The position numbers and the translations under genes were made by a program. Of a DNA stretch of 64,000 nucleotides, positions 17,717-26,866 are shown in pieces. The stretch is from NCBI RefSeq assembly GCF_013214175.1, contig NZ_JABSPA010000005.1, forward strand, positions 302,460 through 366,459, in the 5' to 3' direction. The stretch comes from Colwellia sp. (GTDB lineage: Bacteria > Pseudomonadota > Gammaproteobacteria > Enterobacterales > Alteromonadaceae). The notes under the pieces were generated by a model, which saw only the letters and a program-made list of their open reading frames with translations, was not told the origin of the DNA and did not search any database. Numbering within the stretch: the first letter of the stretch is position 1; each line of letters starts with the position of its first letter.

Positions 17717-18727
17717 ATGATTAATTTTGCCGTTATCGGTACCAGTAAGATCTCTGACGCTTTTATTGAGGCGGCAAGGCAAGATCCTCGCTTTAATTTA
17801 GTGGCTGTTTATTCTCGCCATCAAACAACGGCACAAGCTTTTGCCAATAAGCATAACATTGCACATTGTTTTACTGATTTAGCCTTATTAGCAGACAGCA
17901 ACCTTATTGATGCCGTATATATTGCCTCACCCAACAACTTTCACGCACAGCAAAGTATTACCATGCTTAAGGGCGGTAAACATGTACTCTGTGAAAAACC
18001 TGTGGCAATTACCTGTGCTGAGCTTGCACAAATGGTTGCCGCCGCTAAAGCAAACAAGGTTACTTTTATGGAAGCAATGCTGGTGACTTTTCTGCCTAAC
18101 TACCAGCAAATAAAAAAACAGTTAAATGCACTTGGCAACATACGAAAATATAGCGCATCATTTTGTCAATTTTCGTCTAGGTATCCAGCGTATTTACGGG
18201 GTGAAAATCCAAATACCTTTAATTTAAATTTTGGCAATGGTGCTTTAATGGATATTGGTATTTATCCCTTATATTTGGCAATAGATTTGTTTGGTTTACC
18301 GGCAGAGGTAATAGGTCATAGTTATAAATTACCAACGGGGGTTGATGGTTATGGCGATCTATTATTGAATTACGATTTCCCAGATACAGATAATAACCAA
18401 GCCGCTTTACAAGTACATATAAGTTACTCGAAACTGAGTAATGGCAGCAATGTTTGCGAAATCCAGGGCGAAAATGGTTATTTAATGTGGCAACATTCAT
18501 CATTGTTCAATGAAGTTTCTTTGCATTTAAATGACGGGAGTTGCCAAACGTTAACATTGGCGCAAACTGATAATAGAATGACCTACGAACTTAGCCATTT
18601 TATCGATTTAATAGAAAGTGGTAACAATGAATCTTCAGTGAATAGCTGGCAGCTTTCGAAGCAGGTATTAACTGTGATAGAACAGGCAAGAAAACAACAA
18701 GGTATTATTTACCCTGCAGATAAATGA
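17717..18727 (+). CDS. Gfo/Idh/MocA family NAD(P)-dependent oxidoreductase
   Basis: The 336-residue product has an N-terminal Rossmann fold starting MINFAVIGTSKISDAF. The family's CEKP catalytic motif (HVLCEKPVAI) is near residue 95, and a C-terminal alpha/beta substrate domain contains GALMDIGIYPLYLA. These enzymes oxidise or reduce sugars and related polyols. The substrate cannot be assigned from sequence. The gene stands alone between the nrd unit and a convergent regulator gene, and ends just before a short hairpin. Confidence 0.88.
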   Translation: MINFAVIGTSKISDAFIEAARQDPRFNLVAVYSRHQTTAQAFANKHNIAHCFTDLALLADSNLIDAVYIASPNNFHAQQSITMLKGGKHVLCEKPVAITCAELAQMVAAAKANKVTFMEAMLVTFLPNYQQIKKQLNALGNIRKYSASFCQFSSRYPAYLRGENPNTFNLNFGNGALMDIGIYPLYLAIDLFGLPAEVIGHSYKLPTGVDGYGDLLLNYDFPDTDNNQAALQVHISYSKLSNGSNVCEIQGENGYLMWQHSSLFNEVSLHLNDGSCQTLTLAQTDNRMTYELSHFIDLIESGNNESSVNSWQLSKQVLTVIEQARKQQGIIYPADK

Positions 18728-18735
18728 GCAGAAAA

Positions 18736-18753
18736 TTAACACCGGAGTGTTAA
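18736..18753. terminator. Short hairpin between convergent genes
   Basis: TTAACAC (18736-18742) pairs with GTGTTAA (18747-18753) around a CGGA tetraloop. The tetraloop is stable but there is no T-tract on either side. It sits in the only 43 bases between two convergent genes. Confidence 0.4.
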
Positions 18754-18770
18754 CTAAGTCAGTGCCTACG

Positions 18771-19388
18771 TTAAGTGGCAGTTACCTTATAAGCACAACG
18801 CCTTGCGCCATCGACAATATGTTCTTCGCGACTGACCTCGGCAACTTCACTCATTAAGGTTTGAAACATCTGTAATTCTGAGCGGCAGAAACTTAAGCAC
18901 TTAGTGGCTGCCGCACAAATCGGGCAATGGTTTTCCATTAACCAATATATGCCGTCATGCTGCTCTACTGTTGCCATATAACCTTCATCACTGCGCAGTT
19001 TAGCTAAGGTTTGCAACTTTTCTTCAATACCAAAGCGATCGGCAAGGGCTAATCTATAATTGGCCATCGCCGTTTCTTCTCGATGGCTGATCAATTTTTC
19101 CATACCATCATCACCAAATAAAGTGATGACAGAGTCCAGTAACTGCACGGTTAATTCATCATGACGATCAGCAAAGCGACTATTGCCTTTATCTGTTAAT
19201 GACCAATAACGTGTTGGTCTGCCACGAGCTGCTTTTTCATCTTTAAAAACCACATCGCCCGAGTCTTCCAAACCTTGTACATGCTGACGCACCCCCATGG
19301 TGGTAAGAGCCAATTCACTCGCCAATATTTTTGCCGTTAACGGCCCTTGGGTCTTTAATAGCTGAATTATTTTTTCATGAGTCTTCAT
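18771..19388 (-). CDS. SufR/DeoR-like helix-turn-helix regulator with Cys cluster (COG2345 type)
   Basis: An N-terminal winged helix (ILASELALTTMGVRQHVQGL, wing with RGRPTRYW) is followed by a C-terminal metal or Fe-S site with CPIC-x5-C-x3-C and a later Cys (GARRCAY). SufR-type regulators bind an Fe-S cluster there and repress target genes. I place the start at the ATG ending at 19388 because GGAG lies five bases upstream. An ATG at 19442 in frame would add 18 residues without a good ribosome binding site. It is divergent from the FMN reductase/VOC genes, across a spacer full of AAGTAAAG words, so it probably controls them and itself (inference). Confidence 0.82.
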   Translation of the reverse strand: MKTHEKIIQLLKTQGPLTAKILASELALTTMGVRQHVQGLEDSGDVVFKDEKAARGRPTRYWSLTDKGNSRFADRHDELTVQLLDSVITLFGDDGMEKLISHREETAMANYRLALADRFGIEEKLQTLAKLRSDEGYMATVEQHDGIYWLMENHCPICAAATKCLSFCRSELQMFQTLMSEVAEVSREEHIVDGARRCAYKVTAT

Positions 19389-19462
19389 TAGATCTCCGAC
19401 CGAAAGGTTATGTATAGCGCCATTATTACCCATTTCCGCCATGATTTCATCGTCTAGTACAA

Positions 19463-19551
19463 TATTAAGTAAAGTTTTTTGTTTATATTTTACTTGATCT
19501 TCTTTAGTAAAGTGTTTACCTTATTAAATAAATGAAAAGCTTTACTTAATA
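19463..19551. promoter_or_regulatory. Divergent regulatory region with inverted AAGTAAAG operators
   Basis: TATTAAGTAAAG (19463-19474) and its exact reverse complement CTTTACTTAATA (19540-19551) flank the spacer. Between them lie TTTTACTTGAT (around 19489-19499) and GTAAAGTGTTTAC (19507-19519), the latter a 5-3-5 palindrome. All share the AGTAAA/TTTACT word. Candidate operators of the adjacent regulator. Confidence 0.5.
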
Positions 19552-19567
19552 CCGGGAAAAAATTGTG

Positions 19568-20200
19568 ATGAATTTAGTTATTATCAGTGCCAGTCAACGT
19601 ACTCAGTCACAAAGCGCTAAAGTTGCTGAATACCTAGCTGACAACAGCGGTCAATTTAGTAGCGTTCGGCATATTGAATTATGTAAACAGCGCCTGCCCA
19701 TGTGGGATGGTGAAGAGATGAGTAAACAACAAGATGATAGTGATTGGCTGGCCATTAATGTTCAATTACAAGCGATGGATGCCTTAATACTTATTACCCC
19801 AGAATGGGGTGGCACAGCCTCACCGTTATTAAAAAATTTATTGATGATGGCGCAAGCCACTGATATCGGCCATAAACCGGTACTGCTGGTGTCTGTGGTT
19901 AATGGCATAAGTGGCGCTTACCCTATTGCAGAATTACGCATGAATGCCTTTTCCAATAACAAGTTAGTTGCTATTCCCGATCACCTAATTATTAGAAATG
20001 TTGAAGAAATTCTAAATACAATTAATAAAGATGATCAGCAAAAAGATGAAGCGATAACTCGCCGAGATAAAAGTATGCGTCATCGCATTGGTTATAGTTT
20101 ACATACTTTACTGCATTACAGCCAAGCGATGAAATCTTTACGTGAAACCTTGCAAGGCAACACTTATAACGATGAACACTTATACCCATACGGCATGTAA
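19568..20200 (+). CDS. NADPH-dependent FMN reductase family protein (flavodoxin-like)
   Basis: The 210-residue product starts MNLVIISASQRTQSQSAKVA, a flavodoxin-like phosphate loop. The LITPEWGGTASPLLKNLLM segment is typical of PF03358 flavin reductases/azoreductases. It binds FMN and reduces flavin or quinone-type substrates with NAD(P)H. The GTG three bases earlier is an alternative start. It is first in a likely operon with two VOC-domain genes and divergent from a Cys-cluster regulator, which suggests a role in redox or electrophile detoxification (inference). Confidence 0.82.
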   Translation: MNLVIISASQRTQSQSAKVAEYLADNSGQFSSVRHIELCKQRLPMWDGEEMSKQQDDSDWLAINVQLQAMDALILITPEWGGTASPLLKNLLMMAQATDIGHKPVLLVSVVNGISGAYPIAELRMNAFSNNKLVAIPDHLIIRNVEEILNTINKDDQQKDEAITRRDKSMRHRIGYSLHTLLHYSQAMKSLRETLQGNTYNDEHLYPYGM

Positions 20201-20246
20201 ATAAAGCACAAACAATAAGAATCAGTTAAAACAACGAGGAGTTATT

Positions 20247-20657
20247 ATGAATTTAAACCAAGTCACCCTTACGGTCATCAATATGGACGAAAGTACTGAG
20301 TTTTATCGTCGTTTAGGTTTCCTTCAAATTGTGGATACGCCACATTATGCTCGTTTCGCTTGCCCTGATGACGGCGCTACGTTTTCATTAACCTTAACAG
20401 AAGCTGATACGCTAACTACTGAGCAAAACAAGCTAAGTAGCGGTACCACTATTTACTTTGAGCATCAAGAATTAGACGAATGGGTAGAGACTATAAAGAG
20501 CCGAGGCATTGAATTTAAGCAATTGCCTATTGCGCAATCTTACCTGTGGCGCGAGGCGATATTACATGATCCCAGTGGTAATAAAATAAAACTCTATTGG
20601 GCCGGAGAGCACCGTTTAAACCCACCATGGCGAGTTGATAAAACATACCAAGCATAA
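20247..20657 (+). CDS. VOC (glyoxalase/bleomycin-resistance) family protein 1
   Basis: The 136-residue, single VOC-fold protein starts MNLNQVTLTVINMDESTEFYRRLGF. It contains two beta-alpha-beta-beta-beta modules and ends with the HDPSGNKIKLYW metal-ligand strand. The ribosome binding site is GAGGAG. It lies between the FMN reductase and a second, different VOC gene. VOC proteins include glyoxalases, dioxygenases and resistance proteins; the reaction cannot be fixed here. Confidence 0.82.
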   Translation: MNLNQVTLTVINMDESTEFYRRLGFLQIVDTPHYARFACPDDGATFSLTLTEADTLTTEQNKLSSGTTIYFEHQELDEWVETIKSRGIEFKQLPIAQSYLWREAILHDPSGNKIKLYWAGEHRLNPPWRVDKTYQA

Positions 20658-20708
20658 GCAAATAAACTACTATAAAAAGCATACGTTTAAAACGTAAAGG
20701 AGAGCACA

Positions 20709-21125
20709 ATGATCACTTTAGAACACATTAACTTAGTTGTTAGCGATATAGAAAAAAGTTTAGCTTTTTACCGCGCCGCTTTTCCACACTGGCATGTACG
20801 TGGCGGTGACAAAGGTGAATGGTCAGGAAAGCCGAGAAACTGGTTACATTTTGGTGATGATTATCAATACATTGCCTTGGCCGATAATGGCGTTGGTGAC
20901 AATAGAGATCTAACCGGTCATCAAGTAGGCTTAGCGCATTTTGCTTATGTCACCAGTGACCTAAAAGGCACCATAGCGCGGATAACACAAGCAGGCTTCC
21001 CCATTCATAAAGACGGTACCCCTGATGAATATCGAGAAAACATCTATTTCCTGGATGCAGATGGTTATGAAGTCGAATTTGTGCAATATCACACTGATGT
21101 GCCTGAGCTAAGAAACCGCTACTAA
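20709..21125 (+). CDS. VOC (glyoxalase/bleomycin-resistance) family protein 2
   Basis: The 138-residue VOC-fold protein starts MITLEHINLVVSDIEKSLAFYRAAFP, with the metal-ligand strand FLDADGYEVEFVQY near the end. AAAGGAGAG gives a strong ribosome binding site. It is only distantly similar to the preceding VOC protein, so this is not a recent duplicate. Probably the last gene of the FMN reductase unit; a large inverted repeat follows. Confidence 0.82.
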   Translation: MITLEHINLVVSDIEKSLAFYRAAFPHWHVRGGDKGEWSGKPRNWLHFGDDYQYIALADNGVGDNRDLTGHQVGLAHFAYVTSDLKGTIARITQAGFPIHKDGTPDEYRENIYFLDADGYEVEFVQYHTDVPELRNRY

Positions 21126-21150
21126 GCAGCAATGATAAGCCCATTCAATG

Positions 21151-21189
21151 TTGATAAATACTGGTTACAATCTTTACAGTATTCATCAA
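21151..21189. promoter_or_regulatory. Large inverted repeat between VOC gene and cti
   Basis: TTGATAAATACTG (21151-21163) faces CAGTATTCATCAA (21177-21189): 12 of 13 positions pair around a 13-base centre. There is no T-run. It could be an operator for the downstream isomerase gene or a transcript end for the upstream unit. Confidence 0.45.
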
Positions 21190-21242
21190 CATAGCTTAAA
21201 CTTAACCACATATGCACACATTTCTGCAAGTTAAGGTTTCTC

Positions 21243-23630
21243 ATGGGTAAGTTCCAATGGCTATTTATTTTTCTATTTCTTTCCGGTTGTGCCACTTTAG
21301 GCGTAATGGAATTTGATAAGTTATATGGCCCTAGTCATGTCGACAATAGGCTAAGCCAGCCAAAGGCGACCACAGCGCAAGCAATACACTTTAATCAACA
21401 AATACAGCCTATTATCGAAAATCGCTGTGTTGTTTGTCACGGCTGTTACGATGCTCCTTGCCAGTTAAAAATGGAAAGCCGCGCCGGTATTGAGCGTGGT
21501 GCCAATAAGGCCATAGTTTATAGTGGTGAACGTTTACTTACCGCCAACATTAGCGACAGTTTAAGCAAATTAACTGAGTTGAATCGCGAGAGCTTAGCGC
21601 CATTGCGCCAGCAAGGCTTTTTTTCGGTACTTAATGAGCGCCAACAAACTGAGCAGGCTAATACTCAAGCCGGTTTACTCTATCAAATGGTACAGCTAAA
21701 GAAACAGCATCCTCTGCCCAACGAAGCATTACTGAATGACAGCTTCGATGTTTCACTCGATAGAAGCCAGCAGTGCCCAACCATTGAAGAATTTGAGCAA
21801 TACAAGAGTAACTTCCCGCTTGGTGGTATGCCTTATGCCTTGCCTGGATTATCAGCGCAAGAACATAGCAAACTAACTACTTGGTTGGCCCAAGGCGCAA
21901 TCATGCCAGCAACAACACCGCCGACTAGCGCAGAACAACAAATGATTAACCGTTGGGAAAAATTACTTAATGGTAGTTCTGCAAAAGAACAGCTCATTGC
22001 GCGTTATTTATATGAGCATTTATACCTAGCCAATTTATATTTTGATAAGGCACAAACAAGTTATTTCAAACTGGTGCGCTCAACTACCGCCAGTGGCGAA
22101 AAAATCGCGGTTATTACTACCCGCCGACCTTTTGATTCACCTTATGCCGATGGTCGTACTAATGCAGTAGTTGATAAGCCAGAGGTGTTTTATCGACTGA
22201 TTAAACATAACGATAGCATTATTGCCAAGCGCCATATGCCCTACCCGTTTGGCGCAGCAAAGTTTTCCCGACTTAATGAACTTTTTTATCAGCCAGATTA
22301 TGTGGTGAATTCGCTACCTGATTACCAGCTAGCTAATGCCTCAAATCCCTTTAAAACCTTTCAAGCCATTCCCGATAAGTTGCGTTATCAATTTTTATTA
22401 GATCAAGCGCAGTTCTCCATCATGAACTTTATTAAGGGGCCAGTATGTCGAGGCCAAATTGCGTTAAACGTGATTGAAGATAACTTTTGGGTATTCTTCC
22501 TTAACCCAGATAGTTTTGATAATTACCCTAATGAAAAATTCATTAAGGCCAATACTGATTTATTACAATTACCCGCGGCTACCAGTGATAAAGCCATGTC
22601 GCTACTGTACTGGCGCCAATACGCTAATCGCCAGCAGGAATATGTAAAAAATAAATTAGCTTATATAGAAGAGCTTAACTTACAAACCAACGATATAAAC
22701 CTCGATTTAATTTGGTCAGGGAAAGGCAACCCAAACGCCAGCTTAACGGTCTTTAGACACTATGACAGTGCTTCGGTGTTAAAAGGTTTTATTGGCCCAA
22801 CACCTAAAACGGCTTGGCTGATAACTTACCCCTTATTAGAGCGTATTCATTATTTATTAGTGGCTGGATTTGATGTTTATGGCAATGTTGCTCATCAATT
22901 AAAAACTCGTCTTTATATGGACTTTTTACGTATGGAAGCTGAGAGTAATTTCATTAGCTTACTGCCGAAAGAACAACGTAAATCAGTGCATGAATATTGG
23001 TATCGAGGCACCAGTGATACAGTTAAAGATTATATTTTTTCAGACGATTTCTATCAGTTACCTGAAACAGGGCTTAACTACCAAACAAGTAACCCGAAAA
23101 AAGAGCTTTTTCAATTCGTCGCTAATTACACCAAAAATCGCCAAGTGAACCAGTTTAACCTCACGTCATTGCCACTAAGTGCTAGCGATAAACTGATAGC
23201 AGACTTAGCAAGTATGCCCGGAGCAAGCGTCGCCTTATTACCGCAAGTAAGTTATGTAATGGTAACCAATGGCGATAAAAAACACGTTTATAGTTTGATC
23301 AATAACTCCGCACACAGCAATGTCGCGCACTTATTTTCTGAAGAAAATAGACGGCTGCCAGCAGAAGACACCCTTGCAGTATTACGCGGTATTGTTGGTA
23401 CTTATCCCAACGCTTTTTATAAGGTTGAACAAGCTCAACTCACTGAGTTTGTCAGCCGCTTTACTGCGATAAAAACCGAGCAAGATTATCAAAAACTTAA
23501 AGGCAAATTTGCTATTCGCCGAACCAACCCACAGTTCTGGCAATATGCTGATGAAATACATCTTTGGTATAAAACTAACCAGCCAGAATCTGCCGGTTTA
23601 CTCGACTTTAATCGCCTAGAAAATCGTTAG
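21243..23630 (+). CDS. cti: Fatty acid cis/trans isomerase
   Basis: The 795-residue product is of the Cti family, periplasmic heme enzymes that convert cis- to trans-unsaturated phospholipid acyl chains to stiffen membranes under solvent or temperature stress. A short hydrophobic N-terminus contains LSGC16, so it may be a lipoprotein. The c-type heme site CVVCH lies at C62, C65 and H66, followed by two further Cys. Length and the long C-terminal domain fit the family. It is a single gene preceded by an inverted repeat, with its own hairpin downstream. In a cold-marine genus it would adjust membrane fluidity (inference). Confidence 0.9.
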   Translation: MGKFQWLFIFLFLSGCATLGVMEFDKLYGPSHVDNRLSQPKATTAQAIHFNQQIQPIIENRCVVCHGCYDAPCQLKMESRAGIERGANKAIVYSGERLLTANISDSLSKLTELNRESLAPLRQQGFFSVLNERQQTEQANTQAGLLYQMVQLKKQHPLPNEALLNDSFDVSLDRSQQCPTIEEFEQYKSNFPLGGMPYALPGLSAQEHSKLTTWLAQGAIMPATTPPTSAEQQMINRWEKLLNGSSAKEQLIARYLYEHLYLANLYFDKAQTSYFKLVRSTTASGEKIAVITTRRPFDSPYADGRTNAVVDKPEVFYRLIKHNDSIIAKRHMPYPFGAAKFSRLNELFYQPDYVVNSLPDYQLANASNPFKTFQAIPDKLRYQFLLDQAQFSIMNFIKGPVCRGQIALNVIEDNFWVFFLNPDSFDNYPNEKFIKANTDLLQLPAATSDKAMSLLYWRQYANRQQEYVKNKLAYIEELNLQTNDINLDLIWSGKGNPNASLTVFRHYDSASVLKGFIGPTPKTAWLITYPLLERIHYLLVAGFDVYGNVAHQLKTRLYMDFLRMEAESNFISLLPKEQRKSVHEYWYRGTSDTVKDYIFSDDFYQLPETGLNYQTSNPKKELFQFVANYTKNRQVNQFNLTSLPLSASDKLIADLASMPGASVALLPQVSYVMVTNGDKKHVYSLINNSAHSNVAHLFSEENRRLPAEDTLAVLRGIVGTYPNAFYKVEQAQLTEFVSRFTAIKTEQDYQKLKGKFAIRRTNPQFWQYADEIHLWYKTNQPESAGLLDFNRLENR

Positions 23631-23678
23631 TTTTATCCTCTAACAGCAGCCAGTAACACCCTGTAACAAAATGCTGCC

Positions 23679-23706
23679 GCTTGCCTCATCTTTCAATGAG
23701 GTAAGC
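23679..23706 (+). terminator. Hairpin downstream of cti
   Basis: GCTT-G-CCTCAT (23679-23689) pairs with ATGAGG-T-AAGC (23696-23706) around a 6-base loop, with one G-T wobble. No T-run follows, so it is a weak intrinsic terminator at best. Confidence 0.4.
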
Positions 23707-23865
23707 CATAGTCTTGCTCAACTCTCTTCTGCTACACTGCTAAGCGATTTGTAAACTAAATGTCAATATGTGGCTAAGTACTAGCGAAATATTAGGTAAT
23801 TACCAAATAATAACCTGATAAGCAGTAGTAGCTGCGTAATACTCACTTCAACAAGCGAGACTCAA

Positions 23866-26028
23866 ATGAACAAACATAGCCTTTTCATGACCAGTATCTT
23901 GGTTACTAGCGTATTAGCAGGTTGTACTGGTAACAGTGTCGAAAAGTCGGCAGATACTATTGCCGCAGCACAACAAAAAGTCACTTACCCTACCACTCAA
24001 AAAGGTGACGTAGTTGATAATTACTTCGGTACTGATGTTGCTGACCCATACCGTTGGTTAGAAGATGATCGTAGTGAAGAAACCGGTGCTTGGGTAGAAG
24101 CTGAAAACAAAGTAACTTTTGATTACTTAGCACAAATACCCTACCGCGATGAGCTTAAGTCTCGTTTAGCTGAATTATGGAACTACGAAAAAGTAGGAGC
24201 TCCTTTTAAAGAAGGTAACTATACCTATTTTTATAAAAATGATGGCCTACAAAATCAATATGTTGTTTATCGTCAAAAAGACGGTGGCGAAGCGGAAGTA
24301 TTTTTAGATCCTAATACCTTCAGTGAAGACGGTACTACCTCTATGGGACAGCTTAGCTTCTCAAAAGATGGTTCAATTGCCGCTTATGCTATTTCTGAAG
24401 GCGGTAGTGACTGGCGTAAAATCATCATTATTGATGTTGAAACTAAGCAAGTGCTAGAAGCACCACTAGTTGACGTTAAATTCTCTGGCATCTCGTGGTT
24501 TAAAAATGAAGGCTTTTACTACTCAAGTTATGACAAGCCTAAAGGCAGTGAGTTATCAGCCAAAACCGATCAACATAAGCTTTATTACCATGTTTTAGGT
24601 CAAGCGCAGAAAAGCGATAAAATTATTTTTGGTAATACTGCAGAGCAAAAGCGTCGTTACGTTGGTGGTACCGTTACCGAAGATAACCGCTTCTTACTGA
24701 TCTCAGGTGCAAAATCAACATCCGGTAATGATCTTTACCTTAAAGATTTAACCAAGCCAAATAGCCCATTAGTCACCATTATCGATAACTTTGATGCTGA
24801 TACCTATGTGCTTGAAAATGAAGGTGACAAGCTATTTTTAGTGACTAACTTAAATGCGCCGAATAAGAAAATTGTTACGGTAAATGCTAAAGCGCCAGCA
24901 AGCAAAAACTGGACTGACTTTATTGCTGAAACAGAATACGTATTAAGCGCTTCAACAGGCGGTGGTTACTTCTTTACTGAGTATATGGTTGATGCCATTT
25001 CGAAAGTTTACCAATATGACTATCAAGGTAAACAAGTACGTGAAATCAACTTACCCGGTGTTGGTAGCTCTTCAGCGCTTGAAGGCAGTAAAGATGAAAC
25101 TACCTTGTATTACTCATTTAGTAACTACAAAACCCCAGGCACCATCTATAGCTACAATATAGACAAAGGTAATAGTGATGTTTATCGTAAGTCTGGCGCT
25201 AAATTTGATAGTGCAGCTTATGAGTCAAAACAAGTATTCTACCCTTCAAAAGATGGTACCAAGGTACCTATGATCATTACCTATAAAAAAGGTCTTGAAC
25301 TGAATGGTAAAAACCCAACTATTTTATATGGTTACGGTGGCTTCAACGTTAGCTTAACACCACGATTTAGTGTTTCTCGCGCAGTATGGTTAGAGCAAGG
25401 TGGTATCTATGCGGTTGCTAACTTACGTGGCGGTGGTGAATACGGTAAGAAGTGGCATAAAGCAGGTACTCAGTTAGACAAACAAAATGTTTTTGATGAC
25501 TTTATTGCTGCGGGTGAATACTTAATTTCGCAAGATTATACTTCGAGTGATTACTTAGCCATTAATGGTGGCTCAAATGGTGGTTTATTAGTCGGTGCTG
25601 TTATGACGCAGCGTCCTGATCTAATGAAGGTAGCCTTACCAGCCGTTGGTGTATTAGATATGCTTAGATATCATACCTTCACTGCGGGCGCAGGTTGGGC
25701 ATACGATTACGGTACTGCTGAGCAAAGTGAAGAAATGTTCAAGTACTTACAGGGTTACTCACCAGTTCATAATGTTAAAGCCGGTGTTAGCTACCCTGCA
25801 ACTATGGTAACTACAGGTGATCATGATGACCGAGTAGTGCCTGCACATTCATTTAAGTTTGTTGCAGAGTTACAAGCCAAACAAGCTGGTAATGCGCCGA
25901 CATTAATCCGCATTGAAACAAATGCCGGACATGGTGCAGGTACGCCAGTATCTAAAACTATTGAGCAGTACGCTGATATCTATGCTTTTACCCTGTTCAA
26001 CATGGGTTTTACTGCTTTACCTAAGTAA
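23866..26028 (+). CDS. Prolyl oligopeptidase family serine peptidase (S9A), lipoprotein
   Basis: The 720-residue product has a lipoprotein-type signal (VLAGC). An N-terminal S9 beta-propeller is followed by the alpha/beta-hydrolase peptidase domain. The catalytic triad is Ser570 (GGSNGG), Asp654 (DHDDRV) and His689 (AGHGAG). It cleaves short peptides after proline, probably in the periplasm or at the outer membrane for peptide nutrition. The ~200-base spacer upstream has no other gene. A perfect 11-bp hairpin follows the stop. Confidence 0.93.
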   Translation: MNKHSLFMTSILVTSVLAGCTGNSVEKSADTIAAAQQKVTYPTTQKGDVVDNYFGTDVADPYRWLEDDRSEETGAWVEAENKVTFDYLAQIPYRDELKSRLAELWNYEKVGAPFKEGNYTYFYKNDGLQNQYVVYRQKDGGEAEVFLDPNTFSEDGTTSMGQLSFSKDGSIAAYAISEGGSDWRKIIIIDVETKQVLEAPLVDVKFSGISWFKNEGFYYSSYDKPKGSELSAKTDQHKLYYHVLGQAQKSDKIIFGNTAEQKRRYVGGTVTEDNRFLLISGAKSTSGNDLYLKDLTKPNSPLVTIIDNFDADTYVLENEGDKLFLVTNLNAPNKKIVTVNAKAPASKNWTDFIAETEYVLSASTGGGYFFTEYMVDAISKVYQYDYQGKQVREINLPGVGSSSALEGSKDETTLYYSFSNYKTPGTIYSYNIDKGNSDVYRKSGAKFDSAAYESKQVFYPSKDGTKVPMIITYKKGLELNGKNPTILYGYGGFNVSLTPRFSVSRAVWLEQGGIYAVANLRGGGEYGKKWHKAGTQLDKQNVFDDFIAAGEYLISQDYTSSDYLAINGGSNGGLLVGAVMTQRPDLMKVALPAVGVLDMLRYHTFTAGAGWAYDYGTAEQSEEMFKYLQGYSPVHNVKAGVSYPATMVTTGDHDDRVVPAHSFKFVAELQAKQAGNAPTLIRIETNAGHGAGTPVSKTIEQYADIYAFTLFNMGFTALPK

Positions 26029-26078
26029 TAAGGTTTTAGTTAACCTTTATCTTATATGAGTAAAGCTGATCTCGATCA

Positions 26079-26105
26079 AGTACCTGAGTAAATCACTCAG
26101 GTACT
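26079..26105 (+). terminator. Hairpin after prolyl oligopeptidase gene
   Basis: A perfect 11-bp stem AGTACCTGAGT / ACTCAGGTACT has a 5-base loop (26090-26094). The tail ATTC is not a T-run. Confidence 0.55.
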
Positions 26106-26151
26106 ATTCAACAATACTAATTGATTTCTATTTTAATAACTGGAGTAAATT

Positions 26152-26265
26152 ATGGGTTGTTGTGGTGGTTGTGGTGGCGAAGGCCATGATGAAAAAAAAG
26201 AGCAAGAACAAGCTCAAGCTAACGAAAAATCATCTGAGAAAACTGAAGCAGCTGAAAAAGAGTAG
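26152..26265 (+). CDS. 37-residue Cys/Gly-headed acidic mini-protein
   Basis: The ATG at 26152 has GGAG eight bases upstream. The product begins MGCCGGCGGEGHDEKK, then a Glu/Lys/Gln/Ala-rich helical tail of about 22 residues ending KTEAAEKE. Three Cys within the first seven residues resemble a metal-binding or redox head on a charged helix. A strong bidirectional-style terminator follows 40 bases later, so it is an independently ended transcript unit. I do not recognise a named family; function unknown. Good ribosome binding site, coding-like composition and own terminator support it as real. Confidence 0.75.
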   Translation: MGCCGGCGGEGHDEKKEQEQAQANEKSSEKTEAAEKE

Positions 26266-26307
26266 TTTTCTTTTTTGTCCTGGGCTCGCTCAGTTTTCTA
26301 TAATACT

Positions 26308-26342
26308 AAGCCACTAACTTATTTAAGTTCAGTGGCTTTTTT
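26308..26342 (+). terminator. Rho-independent terminator after the mini-protein gene
   Basis: AAGCCACT-AACTT (26308-26320) pairs with AAGTT-C-AGTGGCTT (26325-26338) around ATTT, with one bulged C, then runs into a T-tract. Confidence 0.88.
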
Positions 26343-26380
26343 ATGCTCTTTTACTAGTAACAATTTATCCAGAACTCAGG

Positions 26381-26812
26381 TTAATTACACCAGTTCTTTT
26401 TCGTTTTACCTTGGTATTCAACCGCATGATTATTCTTAATTAACTGTTCAGCTAAGTTAACACCATCAACATACACATCGGCAATTAAGCGAAAATATTT
26501 ACCACGCTTGATATTTTTAAGGGTGATGCGTTTAGCCGATCGTAAGTGCTTAACGGTAAATTGCTTAGCGAGCTTTGCTTGCGCTTTCTCTCGAGGACAT
26601 TTACCGCGTAATTCAGGGGTATCTATACCGTTAATTCGGATCGACATATGTTCACCGACAATCGTTGGGAAGCCGATAATGTTGGCTCTAAAAGTATCAC
26701 CATCATAAATACTGGTTACTTCGGCAACTGTGGCATTGCCATAATTATTAGTTTTTGCACTGAGATTAGTTGTTATCAAGGTTAACAATAAGGTTAGTAA
26801 AATTTTATTCAT
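26381..26812 (-). CDS. Secreted thermonuclease-family (SNase-like) protein
   Basis: The 143-residue product has a signal peptide (cleavage near NLSAKT) and a staphylococcal-nuclease OB fold. It keeps the DGDT active-site segment (SIYDGDTF) and the GIDTPELRGKCPREKAQAKLAK region with catalytic Arg/Glu candidates. Such proteins cleave DNA or RNA outside the cytoplasm with Ca2+. It is slightly short for the family but includes the C-terminal VDGVNLAEQLIKNNHAVEY helix. It sits alone, convergent with the mini-protein gene and upstream of nothing obvious. Confidence 0.87.
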   Translation of the reverse strand: MNKILLTLLLTLITTNLSAKTNNYGNATVAEVTSIYDGDTFRANIIGFPTIVGEHMSIRINGIDTPELRGKCPREKAQAKLAKQFTVKHLRSAKRITLKNIKRGKYFRLIADVYVDGVNLAEQLIKNNHAVEYQGKTKKNWCN

Positions 26813-26866
26813 AAATACTTCAAGTGATCTAGCTAATGTCTTAGCTATGTTCCTTAGCGATACCGC

